DNA of 64,000 nt from Rhyacichthys aspro (taxonomy: Eukaryota; Chordata; Actinopteri; Gobiiformes; Rhyacichthyidae). The position numbers and the translations under genes were made by a program. The notes under the pieces were generated by a model that was not told where the DNA came from, made no database searches, and was given only the letters and a program-made list of their open reading frames with translations. This document shows, in pieces, positions 13,196 through 25,160 of the stretch; the stretch's first letter is position 1; each line of letters begins with the position of its first letter. Location of the stretch: positions 10,434,169 to 10,498,168 of the forward strand of contig CM072153.1 of assembly GCA_036850595.1 (NCBI GenBank), in the 5' to 3' direction.

Positions 13196-13725
13196 CTTGA
13201 GAAGTAGAGGAAATGTGCTTTTTCTGTCCTTTAACCTCTCCAGCTTACTCTTGGGGGGAAATCTGTAAAAAATAAACAAATAAATAAATAAATAAATAAG
13301 GTAAATAAATAAATATTGGGTTAATTTCGTTTACAAGTTGCGACTGGAGAGGCTACATGAAAGATATGCTTGTGTCTTTATCCTTGATAGATCAGATTGT
13401 GTTTAACTCACCCACAGTTACAGTGACACCTTCTGGGCACAGTTTTTATTGAAAACTTGGACTACATTCAACTCTGATGTATGAATGGTACAAGGAAATT
13501 GAAGACATAACAAAAAGGAACAAGATTACTTATCATTATTACGTCCATCATTCAATTATTCACAAGTGCTTGAACTTCTCATTCGCCTTAATTTCTAACT
13601 GTATTCCACGAATGCGGTGTAAAATTGTAGATTGTAGAAAACGTTATAGCAACTTTAATGAAATACCCATTTTAAACTTTAAGCGGCACTTACCTTCTCT
13701 CTGATGCTCTGTTTGGCGCGCTCAT
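13196..13725 (-). other. Candidate short two-exon reading frame, not recognised
   Basis: On the minus strand an ATG at 13725 in a fair Kozak context (ATCACCATGAG) opens MSAPNRASER and reaches an AG/GTAAGT donor at 13694. An acceptor (TTTTTTACAG) at 13262 opens a block to an AAG/GTAGGA donor at 13196. Joining the two (32 nt plus 67 nt) keeps one frame for 33 codons and gives a basic peptide containing FPPKSKLERLKDRKS. If the second donor is not used, a stop follows after six more codons. No later exon was found to the left, and the acceptor tract partly comes from the neighbouring AAAT microsatellite. It could be the first two exons of a gene on the minus strand, a non-coding RNA, or chance. 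Confidence 0.2.
13268..13315. repeat. (AAAT)n microsatellite
   Basis: About a dozen AAAT units, with one GGTAAAT interruption. Confidence 0.9.
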
Positions 13726-14981
13726 GGTGATAAAAATCAACAAGATGGCATTGATGAAGCGGTCAAGCACGACATGCCCAATAGTTACTTTGTAGGCTTC
13801 AGTCCAGGAGTAAGTCACCGCTCACAGTCTGTTTGCTGCTGTAGCGTGACCTCCACCGGTTTATCCCCAACACAATAGCTGTTAAAGCCATCACAGTAAG
13901 TACTCACCTACAATTAGCCTTTCTGCCTTTTTTTTTTCTTTCTGACGCAGACAGGCGACACGGTAGGCACGTGCATGGGCGCGCGACACTGTGGGCCTAT
14001 GAGAGATGGAGAAAGAGAAGGCACGAAACAAAAGCCAGGCACCCACTGGGCTATACATTTTCCACACACTGTGAGAGATGCTAGCTGCTACTGAGATAAA
14101 CACAGTGCACAAGCTAGCCAAAAACTAACCAAAGAGTTTTAAACTAACAAAAGCGATACAATCAACTTTTATACTTTCAACTTTTATAACACGTTATCAT
14201 GCAAAGAAAACATGCATATGAGAGTAAAGCCTTTAGCATTTATGTTCTTAGGACTAGTGGTATGTAACACCAGCCTTTATTTATTTTGTACAACAGTGGT
14301 ACTCAAACTCTCCACATGAAGTACCACCTTTATGGCAATATGGATCTATGCTAGTAGCTACCAATATGAATTTTGTTTGCTGTGCTGCATCTTTGAAAAT
14401 TACAGCTTTTTAAGAGTCCGAACATTAAGTAGTATAGTAAAGTTTATTATAGAAAAACTATAGCAAAAACAATAGTCCTACATTTGTAGACATCAGATAT
14501 TCTCCACCACAGCGAGCCAGAGTACTACCAGTGGTCTGTTTTAGAAGCACTGTTATACAATATTAACGCTGTAATTGTACCCTGAATTGATTTTTATTTC
14601 TTTAGCAAAGGATCAACAGGATGAAAAAAATGCAACTGATATCTGCTGTCAAAAACACAACACACACAGATGCCAACAAAGTGGTTTATTTAATACAAAC
14701 AGCACCAGAAGAGCACCATTCAGATACATTTACAACACACAGGTTGAATACAGCTGTTGCTTTTAGCTTATGTGTATGTCTTTGTATTGCAGACCAGCTT
14801 ATTCTTCTGTAATTACTGGCAGCTATAAAGCTGAGCAATAACAGACTATAGGTATTTGACCATTTAAATTAGAAACAGACTCGAAGCTGTTCCGGAGCAG
14901 TGTTGTGACCGAGGATCTGCTCTGTGCAAAAGCCTTAACTGAGTCAAGATATTAAATCAAAGGTGAGTTTAACACAGATAT
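13726..14981. other. Intergenic stretch, partly CpG-enriched
   Basis: About 13720-14000 carries more CpG than the surroundings (for example GGCGCGCGAC near 13980). That would fit a weak promoter for the small candidate unit just to the left. The rest is A/T-rich with no recognisable gene. Confidence 0.35.
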
Positions 14982-14987
14982 TTTATT
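14982..14987 (-). other. Candidate poly(A) signal of wfdc1
   Basis: AATAAA on the minus strand about 400 bases past the wfdc1 stop codon. It is the first canonical hexamer I found downstream and would give a 3' UTR of ordinary length. Confidence 0.4.
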
Positions 14988-15380
14988 ACAGATTTCAAAT
15001 TAAACATTTAGTGAGGACTTTGTAAATTATAGGGAAACCAAAAGAAGGCACTCTTAAATTAATGGTAAACTCTTTTTTCTACAGCCCCTCTACAGACAAA
15101 GGGGAGGAAAAGTCTTTGGCCTTGTCCTGGTAGTGTTGCAGTGTTCCAAAAGCCTTGACCACAGATGACCAGCTTTGCAAAGAGGAGGTAGCAGCTGCGG
15201 TGTAATCCTGGTACAGGTGGATGAGAGTAGGTCATACAGCACTTGATCTATATCAGAGCTTCTGTTAATAGTCCTATAGCGACTGAGGTTGGGATAATCT
15301 GAGGGTAGGTATAAAAACTATAAGGACTTTATAGAACATTATTATATTTCTGTAATATTAAGCATAAAATTAAACATACA

Positions 15381-18300
15381 TCACCCCAGGTGCTTGTGCT
15401 GATGTTTTTCATAGCCCACTGCATTGTTGGTACTGGTTCCTAAGGAGAGAAGAGCCAAGATTATGCTAAATTAATTTAAAATAAAAGTACTGATGCAAGT
15501 GGCAACAAGTCTTACCTAAGTAATCCTTGTAGTCCTTAAAGTATTTGTGCCTCAGACCACGTCCATCTGCAAATAAAGCCAAACATTCAGTACACACCAA
15601 AAAAAAAATTGTGAAATTAATTTCATGCCCATTTTAATTTAGTAAAGTCAGTGTTAGAACTGCCTACAGGCTCTTGCTCTATTAGAGGGTGAGTTTAATT
15701 CATGATGAAGGCAGACAGCAGTGTTAATGTTTAGTTCTTTCATTTCATAGGAGGGACTTGGCACCCCACTGTGTTCACTTTGCCAGGAGATGCCAGGCCA
15801 GGCCTCAGACAGCTGCTATGGTTTGGCACTACACCCTGCATCTGTCATTAGTGCGTATAAGTAGACACATTTGTAGATGATCAAATAAACACAAGATTAT
15901 TTACAACAATAAATAGGAGATGATATGTGTCTATATTCAATGTATGACTTATCACTCCAGAGTAAACTTTTACCGGAGTTGCCACGCTGCTTGATACATT
16001 GTCCACGGTTGGGTATACCCGCGGCTGGGTTTCCTGGGTTGATGATGTGACACTCGTAGCCTGTTGGACAGTGGAGAGGCTCGTCTCCATCCTCTGTTGT
16101 ACTGCAGGCCTCAGCTACAGTAAGTAGAAGTAAGTAGAGCACACATGAACAGGGACAGACTCTTTCAAGGTATTTTTAGCTGTGTGGCATTTCAAATAAT
16201 CAATTTGGAGTTGGTATTTGATTCAGGTTCGCTGAGGTTCGCTCTTTTCTTTAACCTGTTCTTTCCTGTCTGTTATTTTGGTTGATTTGTAGAAAAAAAA
16301 TCTGTGTGTATTTCTTGTATTTTCTTCTGTTTGTTGCTACAGAGTGAAATTATCTTAACATTTATTACATTTAATATAAGAGAAAACATCAATACCTTAG
16401 TCATTGTGCAGCTGAGCCAAGTTAAAAGACTGCAGTTAAAAGACTTTAAGAGGCAAATAGCTAGAAACACAAAAATTCTAATTGCATGAGCTGACAGTAA
16501 ATTCAGATTGGCATGGTTTAAATTCATGGTTAGGGCATATAAAGCACGTAAGCCTACAAAGCAGTAAACAGAAAAGCAAATGTATTATGATGATTTTATA
16601 TAAATACCTCAGAAAACTTAGATAATTCATATATACTATAATACTATTGTATTAGTAAAACATACATAATTATGAAAACTTTTTTTTTTGCATGGACAAC
16701 TAATAAACAAACTTACCATATTCTATCGCCGGTCAAAGGTTAGACACATTTCAGTCAAAATAATGTTAATAAGGTGTGCACTGACCTTGTAAAACCTCTT
16801 CAGGGCCGTCCAGCAGCCATCCATTACCCCCCAACCACCTGGGCTTGGGCTGCACAAGCCAGTCCAGAACTGTAGTGCACACATACACATTGTTTAGAAA
16901 TACTTAACTAGAATCAGTATGTATTTAGAAAGATAGACGATAGAAGTAGATAAGTACTGACCTGGTGGTGGCTGAACAGACTCTAGACAGGCGTAAATGC
17001 ATCCATTGTAGCAGCAGCGCTTATGTCGCTCACATTCTGAGTCTGAGCGGCAGCCTGGCACCTCACAGGCCCGCTCGGGCAGCATCTGTGGTGGCGGCGG
17101 ACACCTGTCATTCTTCTGGTGCTGCGTAGACTGAGGGTGGTTTGGATACTCGTAGTCCTGGAAGACAAGTCACAGACACCCATGTAAAATAGCTGTTTGT
17201 CACCACTAGAGGTCAGCATATGATATGAACGAGCCCTCAGTAGTGAATGGTGATATCGTATGCATGCCTGCTTGCAAATGTGCTGACCTGAATGGAGAAG
17301 GTGATTCACAGTGGGCGCAGACACTTCCCTAGTGAGTCAAAGAGGGAAAAGTAGGCCAGGGAAGTGTGAGCCAAGCACTTCTCACACGGCTCAACAACAT
17401 CAACATATAGTTACACTGAAAGGCACACGTTCCCACACTCAGTAGATCTCCCTTTCCTTGCTTTGAGAGCTTAATACATGTTTTTATATCCCATTATGGC
17501 TTTTAATTCTTTGCCACAAAACTTGTTTGTTTGGTATTAAATATCAGCTTGGCACAGAATCACACAGCTGCTCTTGACTTTATCAATTTCTCACTATGTA
17601 TTTGCAAGTCACATTTTTGGGCAGTTATTCAATTCACTATAATTATTTAATAGCATTCAATGCCATTATTGTTACAACAAGAAGAGCAGTAAAACATAAA
17701 GCATATCCGCAACTTACAGCATTAAGAGCAGAATTTTTTTAGCATATTGTAATTCAAGTTCATTATATTTTTTTTTATGTCTGGAGAGTCTTGTCTTGGT
17801 TCTCTGTTCTGCTCTTCCTTTACCATTGATGACTTGCCTTTAGCATCATGAAGTTACTGTATTACGAAGCCAACTAGTGCATTGTAAAAATACATCTGTG
17901 ACTCTAAGAACATTTTCCATCCTCTAGGGTACTTATGCAGAGAATTAGCACAATCCATTGTTTATGGTACTTTACTTCTAATGTTAAGACAAGCACTTTC
18001 TAAGCACACTTTGTAGCCAAGTGAAAAATGAACGGCTAATAACATAAAGGAGGCTATTTAATTGATATGTGGATTGAATTGCTTGCCCAAGGCCATTCAG
18101 ACCACAAAAAGAAAAAAAAATGTTTACGGCAAGAATGCAATTACTTTCAACTATTATTTTACTTTGACATAAGTTATTTTCATGGCTAAAAGAGCTCATG
18201 CTGAGTCAGAGACAGGCATAACCTTTCTCTAGGGAATTTGTGTCTGAACTTTTTTTTAGTCTTTTTTAGGTGAGTGTCTTTCCAGTCTTAGCCCGCTGTT

Positions 18301-21300
18301 TGTCAATTCTTTTTAGAGAACGTCTGTGTAGCAGGGGTGGGTTTGATGCACACCAAATTAGTAATTAGATAATAAGCTTGTGGTCTGCACGCAATCATTA
18401 AACAGTGCTGTTTATTTGGCAGGCTTACCCAACACTCACACAAGCCAAATGGAAGAACAAAAGTGAATGTTTGGCGCTAAAAGTGGTGTAACTGACTTTA
18501 AATGCTGACTAATTTACTTACAAGTGTAGTGGATTTCATTAGGGAGGTGGAATTGTGGGTAATAAAACAATGGGAACAATGCTATGCTATTAATTTTACT
18601 ATATTGTACTGTGCTTCCAATGTAGCCTTGCTTAAGCTTGATAATTTTTTACAATACTCTGAAAGTCATTGAATGCATCAATGAACATCTTATCTGCTTT
18701 TGTGAAAGTTGTCAATTAAAGTGACCAAAAGTGCAGTGTCAGCTGGAGAGGTATTAGATAGTCCTTTATCCCAGAACAGGAGTTGAGATTGACTTGCATG
18801 GCTCAAGCGTAAATAGGACAACTTAGTGTTATAAGAAATCAACAATGTATTAGGTGTACAATATATGTTTATTATGACACTACAACCCTGGACTTGCCTA
18901 TATAGCTTTCCTATTGGCAAAGTGCATTCAAGCATAAACCAAATGATATGACCTTGGAGTGATATGCAAATACTTACTCTACAAAACCATTTCAGGGAGG
19001 TGAGGGAATTACATGTTTTCAGGGAGAAAACTTCACAGCGAGGGGCCTTTTATATGTCTATAAAAGTGTCTAACAAACAAAGAGAAAATAAAATGAAAAA
19101 ATCACAGAGTCACAAATTCACATAGCCATTGTCTTTAAATAAGAAAAGCAAGTGTTGCACTATTAAAACTTTCTTAACTAGAAAGAAAAACAAACAAACT
19201 ATAAATCAGTTGCCATACTTTCTCATGGATCATTTAAACCTGTAAAAATGTTAACCAATGTCTGACTATGATAAGATACTTACTCTGATCTAATAATATC
19301 TTATTTTTCAAATACAGCTTTCATGCTAATGATAAAATAACAGACATCTCTGTCTTCTTTTAACAGCTTATTTACTATGCCATTTCCTGTTTATCTGTGA
19401 TAAATGGTAACAATCACACAAATTAACAGGTCACAATAATTCAACTATAAATTAGAGCTACAAAGCAAAATTACAAAGGGCGATTAGATAATTGCATAAT
19501 GACCCTCTTGTCTCACATCCGATCTTCTAGCATCCAGACAAAAGGTCAAGTGTAGGGGGCTTTAAGGACAAAGGCGTGTCTGTTTTGTCTGTAAACTAAA
19601 TAGCTCTACCTCTTGCTGCTTATGCATGTCCATGTCTCATGTCCCCGATTCAGAGAGAGGCCATTGCACTTTCTTTTGTCACTTAGTCTTTGATCGTCCA
19701 TCTTTACACTGTTTTTTTTTTTTTTTTCTTATAATCAGACCAAGGTTTTTGAGTGTTACCTTGACATGTTTTGACTTCTAAACTTTGTGCAGTCTTCTTC
19801 AGAAGAGTAACATGACTCTTTTTTGTTTTGATTATAAGAAATTAAAAGCTAACCTTTGTGGAAGAACATTTATGAATTACATTTTTACACTGTTTGTATA
19901 TACTTTCTTCTGCGAGCAAAACTGAAGACACTTTAGTCATGCTATTGCTTTGATCCATTTTCTCTTTTCCCCTGGATCACATTTCTCTTTTCTCTTTGGT
20001 GTTGACAAGCACTGGCATGATGGGATAGTTGTAATAATTGATCTCTGCTTCTTTTCTGCTGCTTCCCTCTTTTAAGTGTTCCTGCCCTGCGGTTTATGGG
20101 GAATTTGTGGGAAGAAGCCACAAGAGACTCAAGCGTCTGGCACCGTAACTTAAAGTGGTTCAACCCAATCAAGTTTTTGCCCCGAAGATCCTAGACAGAT
20201 ACCAAGATACCCCATTTTCTTTGTGTCAGAAAAATGCACACAAACACAATCACTTAAACATACCCAGACGTGCATATGCACCAGGTCAAGGATTTGTCCA
20301 ATTACATATAAACAGCAAACACTGTGTTCTCTCAAAGCTGGCAGAACGGTTGTGTGTATTGAATAAAGTAGCCCACAGCACACATCTGGTTAGTTTTTAG
20401 CTTGTCGACGCTCATTTCCTGTCAATAGCAGAGGTGGATTGACAGAAGAGATAGACAGCAGCAAGTTATGAAGAAAGAGCCAAAAACCAAGCTCAGAGTT
20501 CGAATGAATGATGGGAATTCAATCTGTATAACACCCATAATCTCACAGCTGAGAGAGGCAGTAGCACCGTGAACATCAAAACAGTAACCTCGAAATGCAG
20601 TGAAAAACAATATGAGGTGGGGTTGGCACTAACTAATTAGTGTTGAGTAGTTAAACTGCTCCAAAAGTGAGTTAAACATTTGGAGCACTGACATTGCCAG
20701 CTGAGGCACATAAAACTTCAAAACACCGCGCTGTGTGTAATGTGTAAGTATAATATTGCAGACTCACATCATCTGACAGGGATTAGTCCTGCTTAGAGCC
20801 ACACGTGAATTCAAGGGACTACTGAATGACTTCTTAAAAAGGAACACGATGATTAATGACTTATTGTTACAGTGTTATATCAAGTGATTTCTGCTTTATA
20901 TGTGCTCTGTAGCCATTTGTGAGGTGAGTATACCCAAGGCAATATTGCTTCTAAATTTACCCTCATTCACAAATGGAAAGGTGTTTTGTTATATATTGTT
21001 TCCTAGATTTTCATACAGATGACTCTTCTTTAGTTCTGTTATGTAGTTATAAATCGTAATATGTTTGATTTGTTTGTGTTAGCATGCAGTGTAGAAGGAT
21101 TTTGTACTGACAATATGGTACGGATGGTGGGTAGTGTTGAATTTTCCTAAAGTAAAAATGTGGTAATGTTAATGCCCTTTTGCTTCAGGTTCACTTCATA
21201 TGAACCAAAAATATTTACTTGACAAGAGTAAATGCTTGTCTGAGGAACACACAAGTTCAACACAAAGTAGTAGGTAGTTGGTGGAGAAACAGGGAGAATG

Positions 21301-23990
21301 AGGGGAATGGCACGAAAAGAATAGATCCATGGTGGATTTGAGCCCAGGTTGATGACATATTTGGCATGACTTTAGCAGGTTAGCCACTGAGGCGCCCATG
21401 TGGTATCATTTCAATATTATAAAGTACTACCTGATTTTAATCCATTCTTCCTTGTGTAAGAAAATACCTTGATCTGATCTGCTTGTTTTTTCCCCCCAAT
21501 AAACCTATACTAATTGTCTTTTTGATTAGAGCTACTTCTCCCTCAAGAGCTACTTTCCTGTCTGCTCTGCTTTACTTTGAAGCCCCAGGCCAAGTCTAAC
21601 ACTAACTAACTACCCAGCCCTGGAACAGGAAGTAAGTGCATGTGTTTTTTAAGCATGTGCACTGGCCCTCATCAGGTGCTGTTTGAGGAGCCGACATCTC
21701 ACAGAATAAATGAAACACTACAGATTTATGATAACACCGTGCACACTGACAGGCCTGGGCAGGTGTGAATGTGGTGTGTTTAATGTACATCTGCAGGCGG
21801 AAAGGCTGAACAGAATCATTTTAAATTTATATGGCTGCACTGCTTTGCTTCACTGGTTTTTCATTACAGAAAGGGACCAGGTCAAAGTTCAGTATAGTAT
21901 TATTAATCATCTGTGTGTGAGGTAATGGCCATCAAACAACTATTATTATTATGCCCCTTTCTCTGCACATCTCACCTGTTTTCCTGTCTCCCTGTCTAAC
22001 AATTCTCACCAGCACTCCTCATTAGTAATTCTAATGCCTCTTCTCCATTCATCAGGCACTTGAACACCCTGAGCCATATGTTTATTCTGTGGCATTTAGC
22101 TGTCAGAGTCATAAGAAGTTACTAAAGGTGGCTCCCTATGATAAGATGTATTAGAAATTAGTGTGACTGATCACACGCTAATAATGGTGTGTTGAGTATG
22201 GATTAAGATAACATCAGTTAAAAACTTGTCTAACAATATAGCAGAATAAACTGTAGTGCAACTACAGTCACCACATTAGTACTATTTTAATAAGATGACT
22301 AGTCAGATGGTTTGTTACATAGAACCATCTGGGAGGACTTCCATAGAAAGCTTTTGCCAAGGGCAAGTACTCTATATTATTACTATCTAAATAACTTCCT
22401 ATAATGAGGTAAATTTATCCAATCAGAACAACATGTTGTTTACACGAGTAACAGCAACAGTCGCTTTGTTGTCCAGCCTACAACACACCCGTAACTGCAG
22501 TACTGCCACACCATAGGTCTGAGCCAGCTGCAGTTCAGTTAAAACAACACAGCTTTGAAAGAAACAAGATGGATTTTTATCAGTTTGTGAACCTGTATTA
22601 AAAATGCTAAAAAATCAGCTAAATTTGTTTCAATAAAAATTCAGTCATTTCAGTAATTGCTGGTTTATAATATTACAGTGTTTTATATAGTTTATATATA
22701 TATATATATATTTATATTGTGCTAAGGAATGTTTTTTTTAATTATTAAATTGTATTAATAAAAATATTACAGAAGTTGTTAACTCTTTGATTGAATATAT
22801 TTTGCGTATTTAGTGTATTAATTACTATTGGTATTTGATAGTGATCCAATGTAAATGGTACATTTTAAACAGTGTGAGGTTTAACAATAAGCTGCACTGA
22901 GAGAAACTGGACACAGATGTTGTCAAAGTTTTTCAATGTCAATGTTTTTGACCAAGCTGTATTTTTTTTTTTACCTTGGTCACAAGCCCCAACTGACATT
23001 TATCTTGTCTGTGATTTTGATCTTGAAATACATTAATTTTCTAAATTCTAACTTTAATTCTGCAAGTTTCTTAAATCTTATAAAGCCTGACCTTGACTTA
23101 TGGTGGTCTTGACAGACTAACCACAGTCAATAGCATATTTAAAAGAATGTAATTCTGGTGAAACCCTGTATACTCAAGTAGAACAAAAAAGACCACAAAT
23201 GAATGCCTTTACTGCTGGTGGCTTTGATATTGTAAATATTTTCCACAATTTTCTTTTCAAGACCATCGTACAGTGTCTCCATAAAGTTCTCGGTGACTAT
23301 AATTTGTCTTTCTGCACAGGCTGGGTGTTACGAACAAAACGGTGTGCGTCTGTGGGTGAGGGGGCGGAGGTTTAAAAAATGAAAGATGAAAAGGTCCCAG
23401 AGGAAAAAAGACAAACCTAATGTGCACAGCCGTCTCAGCATGTTCCAATTATAACGGCTTTGAAGAGCGCTCCAGCAGGATGGTGCTTTCAGGCCCATCC
23501 TGAGATCGGGACAAGAACACATACTTAAACAGAGAAGAGGCTCATGGGAAAGACTACAGAGAAAAACGAGAGTTGTGTATGATAAAAGGCTGAAAAAGGT
23601 GAATATTCAAATAAGTTAACAAGTTAGACGGTAAAAATTTCATCGGGGTCAAGTTGGGGTAAAGGTAAAAAGCGGTATTGTGGTACAGCATATGGACTCC
23701 TGTTACTCTGACACTCCTTAAATCAGTTACTCATACCACAAGCTTCACACTTTCTAGTTTTTCATGTATCAGGCAAAATGGAAAATGTCACATGTCAATG
23801 CAGATTTATTATGCTTCCAAAGGAAAGTGTTTTCATTGCAATTTCAGCCAGGCTGCTCCCGGCAACTGTTTTCAGTGCCAATGGGAGCGTCCAGATCCTT
23901 TCATAAAACTAAAGTTGTACAGATGAACTGCTTGACTGCAGAGAGGGAGAGAATTCTATTCATTCCAAAGTATTAGCCAGGAAATCATAC

Positions 23991-24085
<95 letters not shown>

Positions 24086-24735
24086 GTCAGAATCTACTAT
24101 TTGATGTTTTCTATGCCATATGTAGAGTGTCAACAGGTCCAACAAATGTCCATCTCAAAAACGTAACAAAACTACTTCTTTAACTACTTCTTTAAACACT
24201 TTGATTTATTCATTCTCTACAGGTTTTGTGTATATGGGTCGCAGTGGAGCTGGAGCCTATCCCGGCTGATTTGGCTGCGAAACTGCACACTGACTGGTTG
24301 CACCCTGCACAATCACCGGACCTAACACTTACAGTGATGGAGGGAAGCCGGGTTGCCTTCTTGCTGTGAGACACGAGTGCTAACCACTGCCACTGTTCTC
24401 CCCTTCATTATATTTACACAGCATGTTTTGAGCCACATGTTAACATACTGTCAGATTTACACCACAGTCTTGGGTTACTTCAACTGCCTCTCACATCAGC
24501 TAAAAAACTTTTCCCACAGTGTGAACTTCCAGCCAGACCTCCTCTGTAGTTCTCTAACAGAGCCGGTATTGTACTGTTTCAGTGTGAGCTCCAACCAAGT
24601 ATAAAGGGGCAAGTCACACATGAATGCAAGCAACAGTCTCACCTTCTGGTTGAGTCCTCTTTTCCTGATTCTCCTGGCATCAGTTCCTGTGGACAGCACC
24701 AACAGGGACATCAGCAGCACCAGAGAGCCCGGCAT
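15381..24735 (-). CDS. wfdc1: WAP four-disulfide core domain protein 1 (WFDC1, ps20), six coding exons, complete
   Basis: Coding exons, in minus-strand order: 24735-24643, 17157-16962, 16869-16786, 16114-15974, 15566-15516 and 15439-15381. All introns are GT/AG and the phases agree, giving 207 residues. Residues 1-20 are a hydrophobic signal peptide (MPGSLVLLMSLLVL...), followed by the basic RRIRKR. A WAP domain spans about 50-88 with all eight cysteines of a four-disulfide core: C50, C62, C67, C73, C79, C80, C84, C88. The tract LDWLVQPKPRWLGGNGW and the next exon (EACSTTEDG, GYECHI, GIPNRGQC) match mammalian WFDC1 closely. WFDC1 is known as a secreted growth-inhibitory protein of smooth muscle and stroma; protease inhibition is inferred from the WAP fold. 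The start is the first ATG giving a signal peptide; a TTG frame six codons upstream is rejected. Intron 1 is 7.5 kb. Confidence 0.95.
21250..21402 (-). mobile_element. tRNA-derived SINE fragment
   Basis: On the minus strand the sequence begins GGGCGCCTCAGTGGCTAACC, resembling a tRNA A box, and about 40 bases on has GGGCTCAAATCCACC at 21331-21345, resembling a B box. A C/T-rich body (CATTCCCCTCATTCTCCC) follows, as in many fish tRNA-SINEs. The 3' limit is uncertain. It lies in wfdc1 intron 1 in the same orientation as the gene. Confidence 0.6.
23996..24083. repeat. (TA)n microsatellite, about 43 units
   Basis: An uninterrupted alternating TA tract of nearly 90 bases in wfdc1 intron 1. It is self-complementary and likely to be variable in length between individuals. 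Confidence 0.95.
24205..24400 (-). mobile_element. Rearranged dispersed teleost repeat with a tRNA-like head
   Basis: The plus strand contains GTCGCAGTGGAGCTGGAGCC and TATCCCGGCTGA, then GGAAGCCGGGTT, then CTTGCTGTGAGACACGAGTG followed by CTAACCACTGCC. These blocks occur in this order in a very common fish repeat. Read on the minus strand, the last block is the tRNA-like start (CAGTGGTTAGCACTCGTG). The middle of the usual repeat, including the B box, is missing, so this copy is deleted. Confidence 0.6.
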
Positions 24736-25160
24736 GGTGTGTCCTGCTCCCAAATCCTAAATCCTCCACCCGTCTCTTTGTTTTCTTATTCCACAGTTTG
24801 TCCTGTAAGGTGCTTGAAAGTCCTCCTCTGCAGCGCTCATGTGCTCGTGTGCAGTTGAGATTACACAAGCCTTCTCTCTCCCACTTTAAACAGACTTGCC
24901 TTTTTGTCCGACCGCGGGGAACGCACAGGGCAAAGAGTGACAGTGAGTAGAAAGAATGAATGGAGGCAGTTTGGGGGAAAAGAATGAAAAAAAGTTAGGA
25001 AGGGGAAGGGTGAAATGGCAGCTGTGTCGGCATCAGTTGTTGAGAGTGCAGAGCTGGAAGTGTCTGCTGGCACAGCGAGTCTCACATGGGAACAGGGGGA
25101 GTGCTCGGGTGAGAGTGAGACCTCCCCCTAACCCTCTGGATGCATCTCACACATCTGGTG
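24736..25160 (-). promoter_or_regulatory. wfdc1 5' UTR and proximal promoter region
   Basis: Directly upstream of the wfdc1 start. A TTTAAA element lies near 24884-24890 (minus strand), about 150 bases before the ATG, and could act as a TATA-type box. A short upstream reading frame starts with ATGAGCGCTGCAGAGG near 24842 and ends about 26 codons later, before the true start; such frames often reduce translation. The transcription start site is not determined. Confidence 0.4.

Larger units (their letters stand above)
17158..24642 (-). other. wfdc1 intron 1
   Basis: A 7.5 kb intron between the signal-peptide exon and the WAP exon. It holds a tRNA-derived SINE near 21.25-21.4 kb, a (TA)n tract at 24.0 kb and a rearranged SINE copy at 24.2-24.4 kb. 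No further coding exon was recognised. Long first introns often carry enhancers, but none can be identified by reading. Confidence 0.8.

Noticed and set aside
24496..24753. Start of wfdc1 at a TTG six codons upstream of the ATG
   Set aside because: A TTG start is not expected, and the following ATG begins a clean signal peptide. The downstream part of this frame is intron read-through past the donor at 24642.
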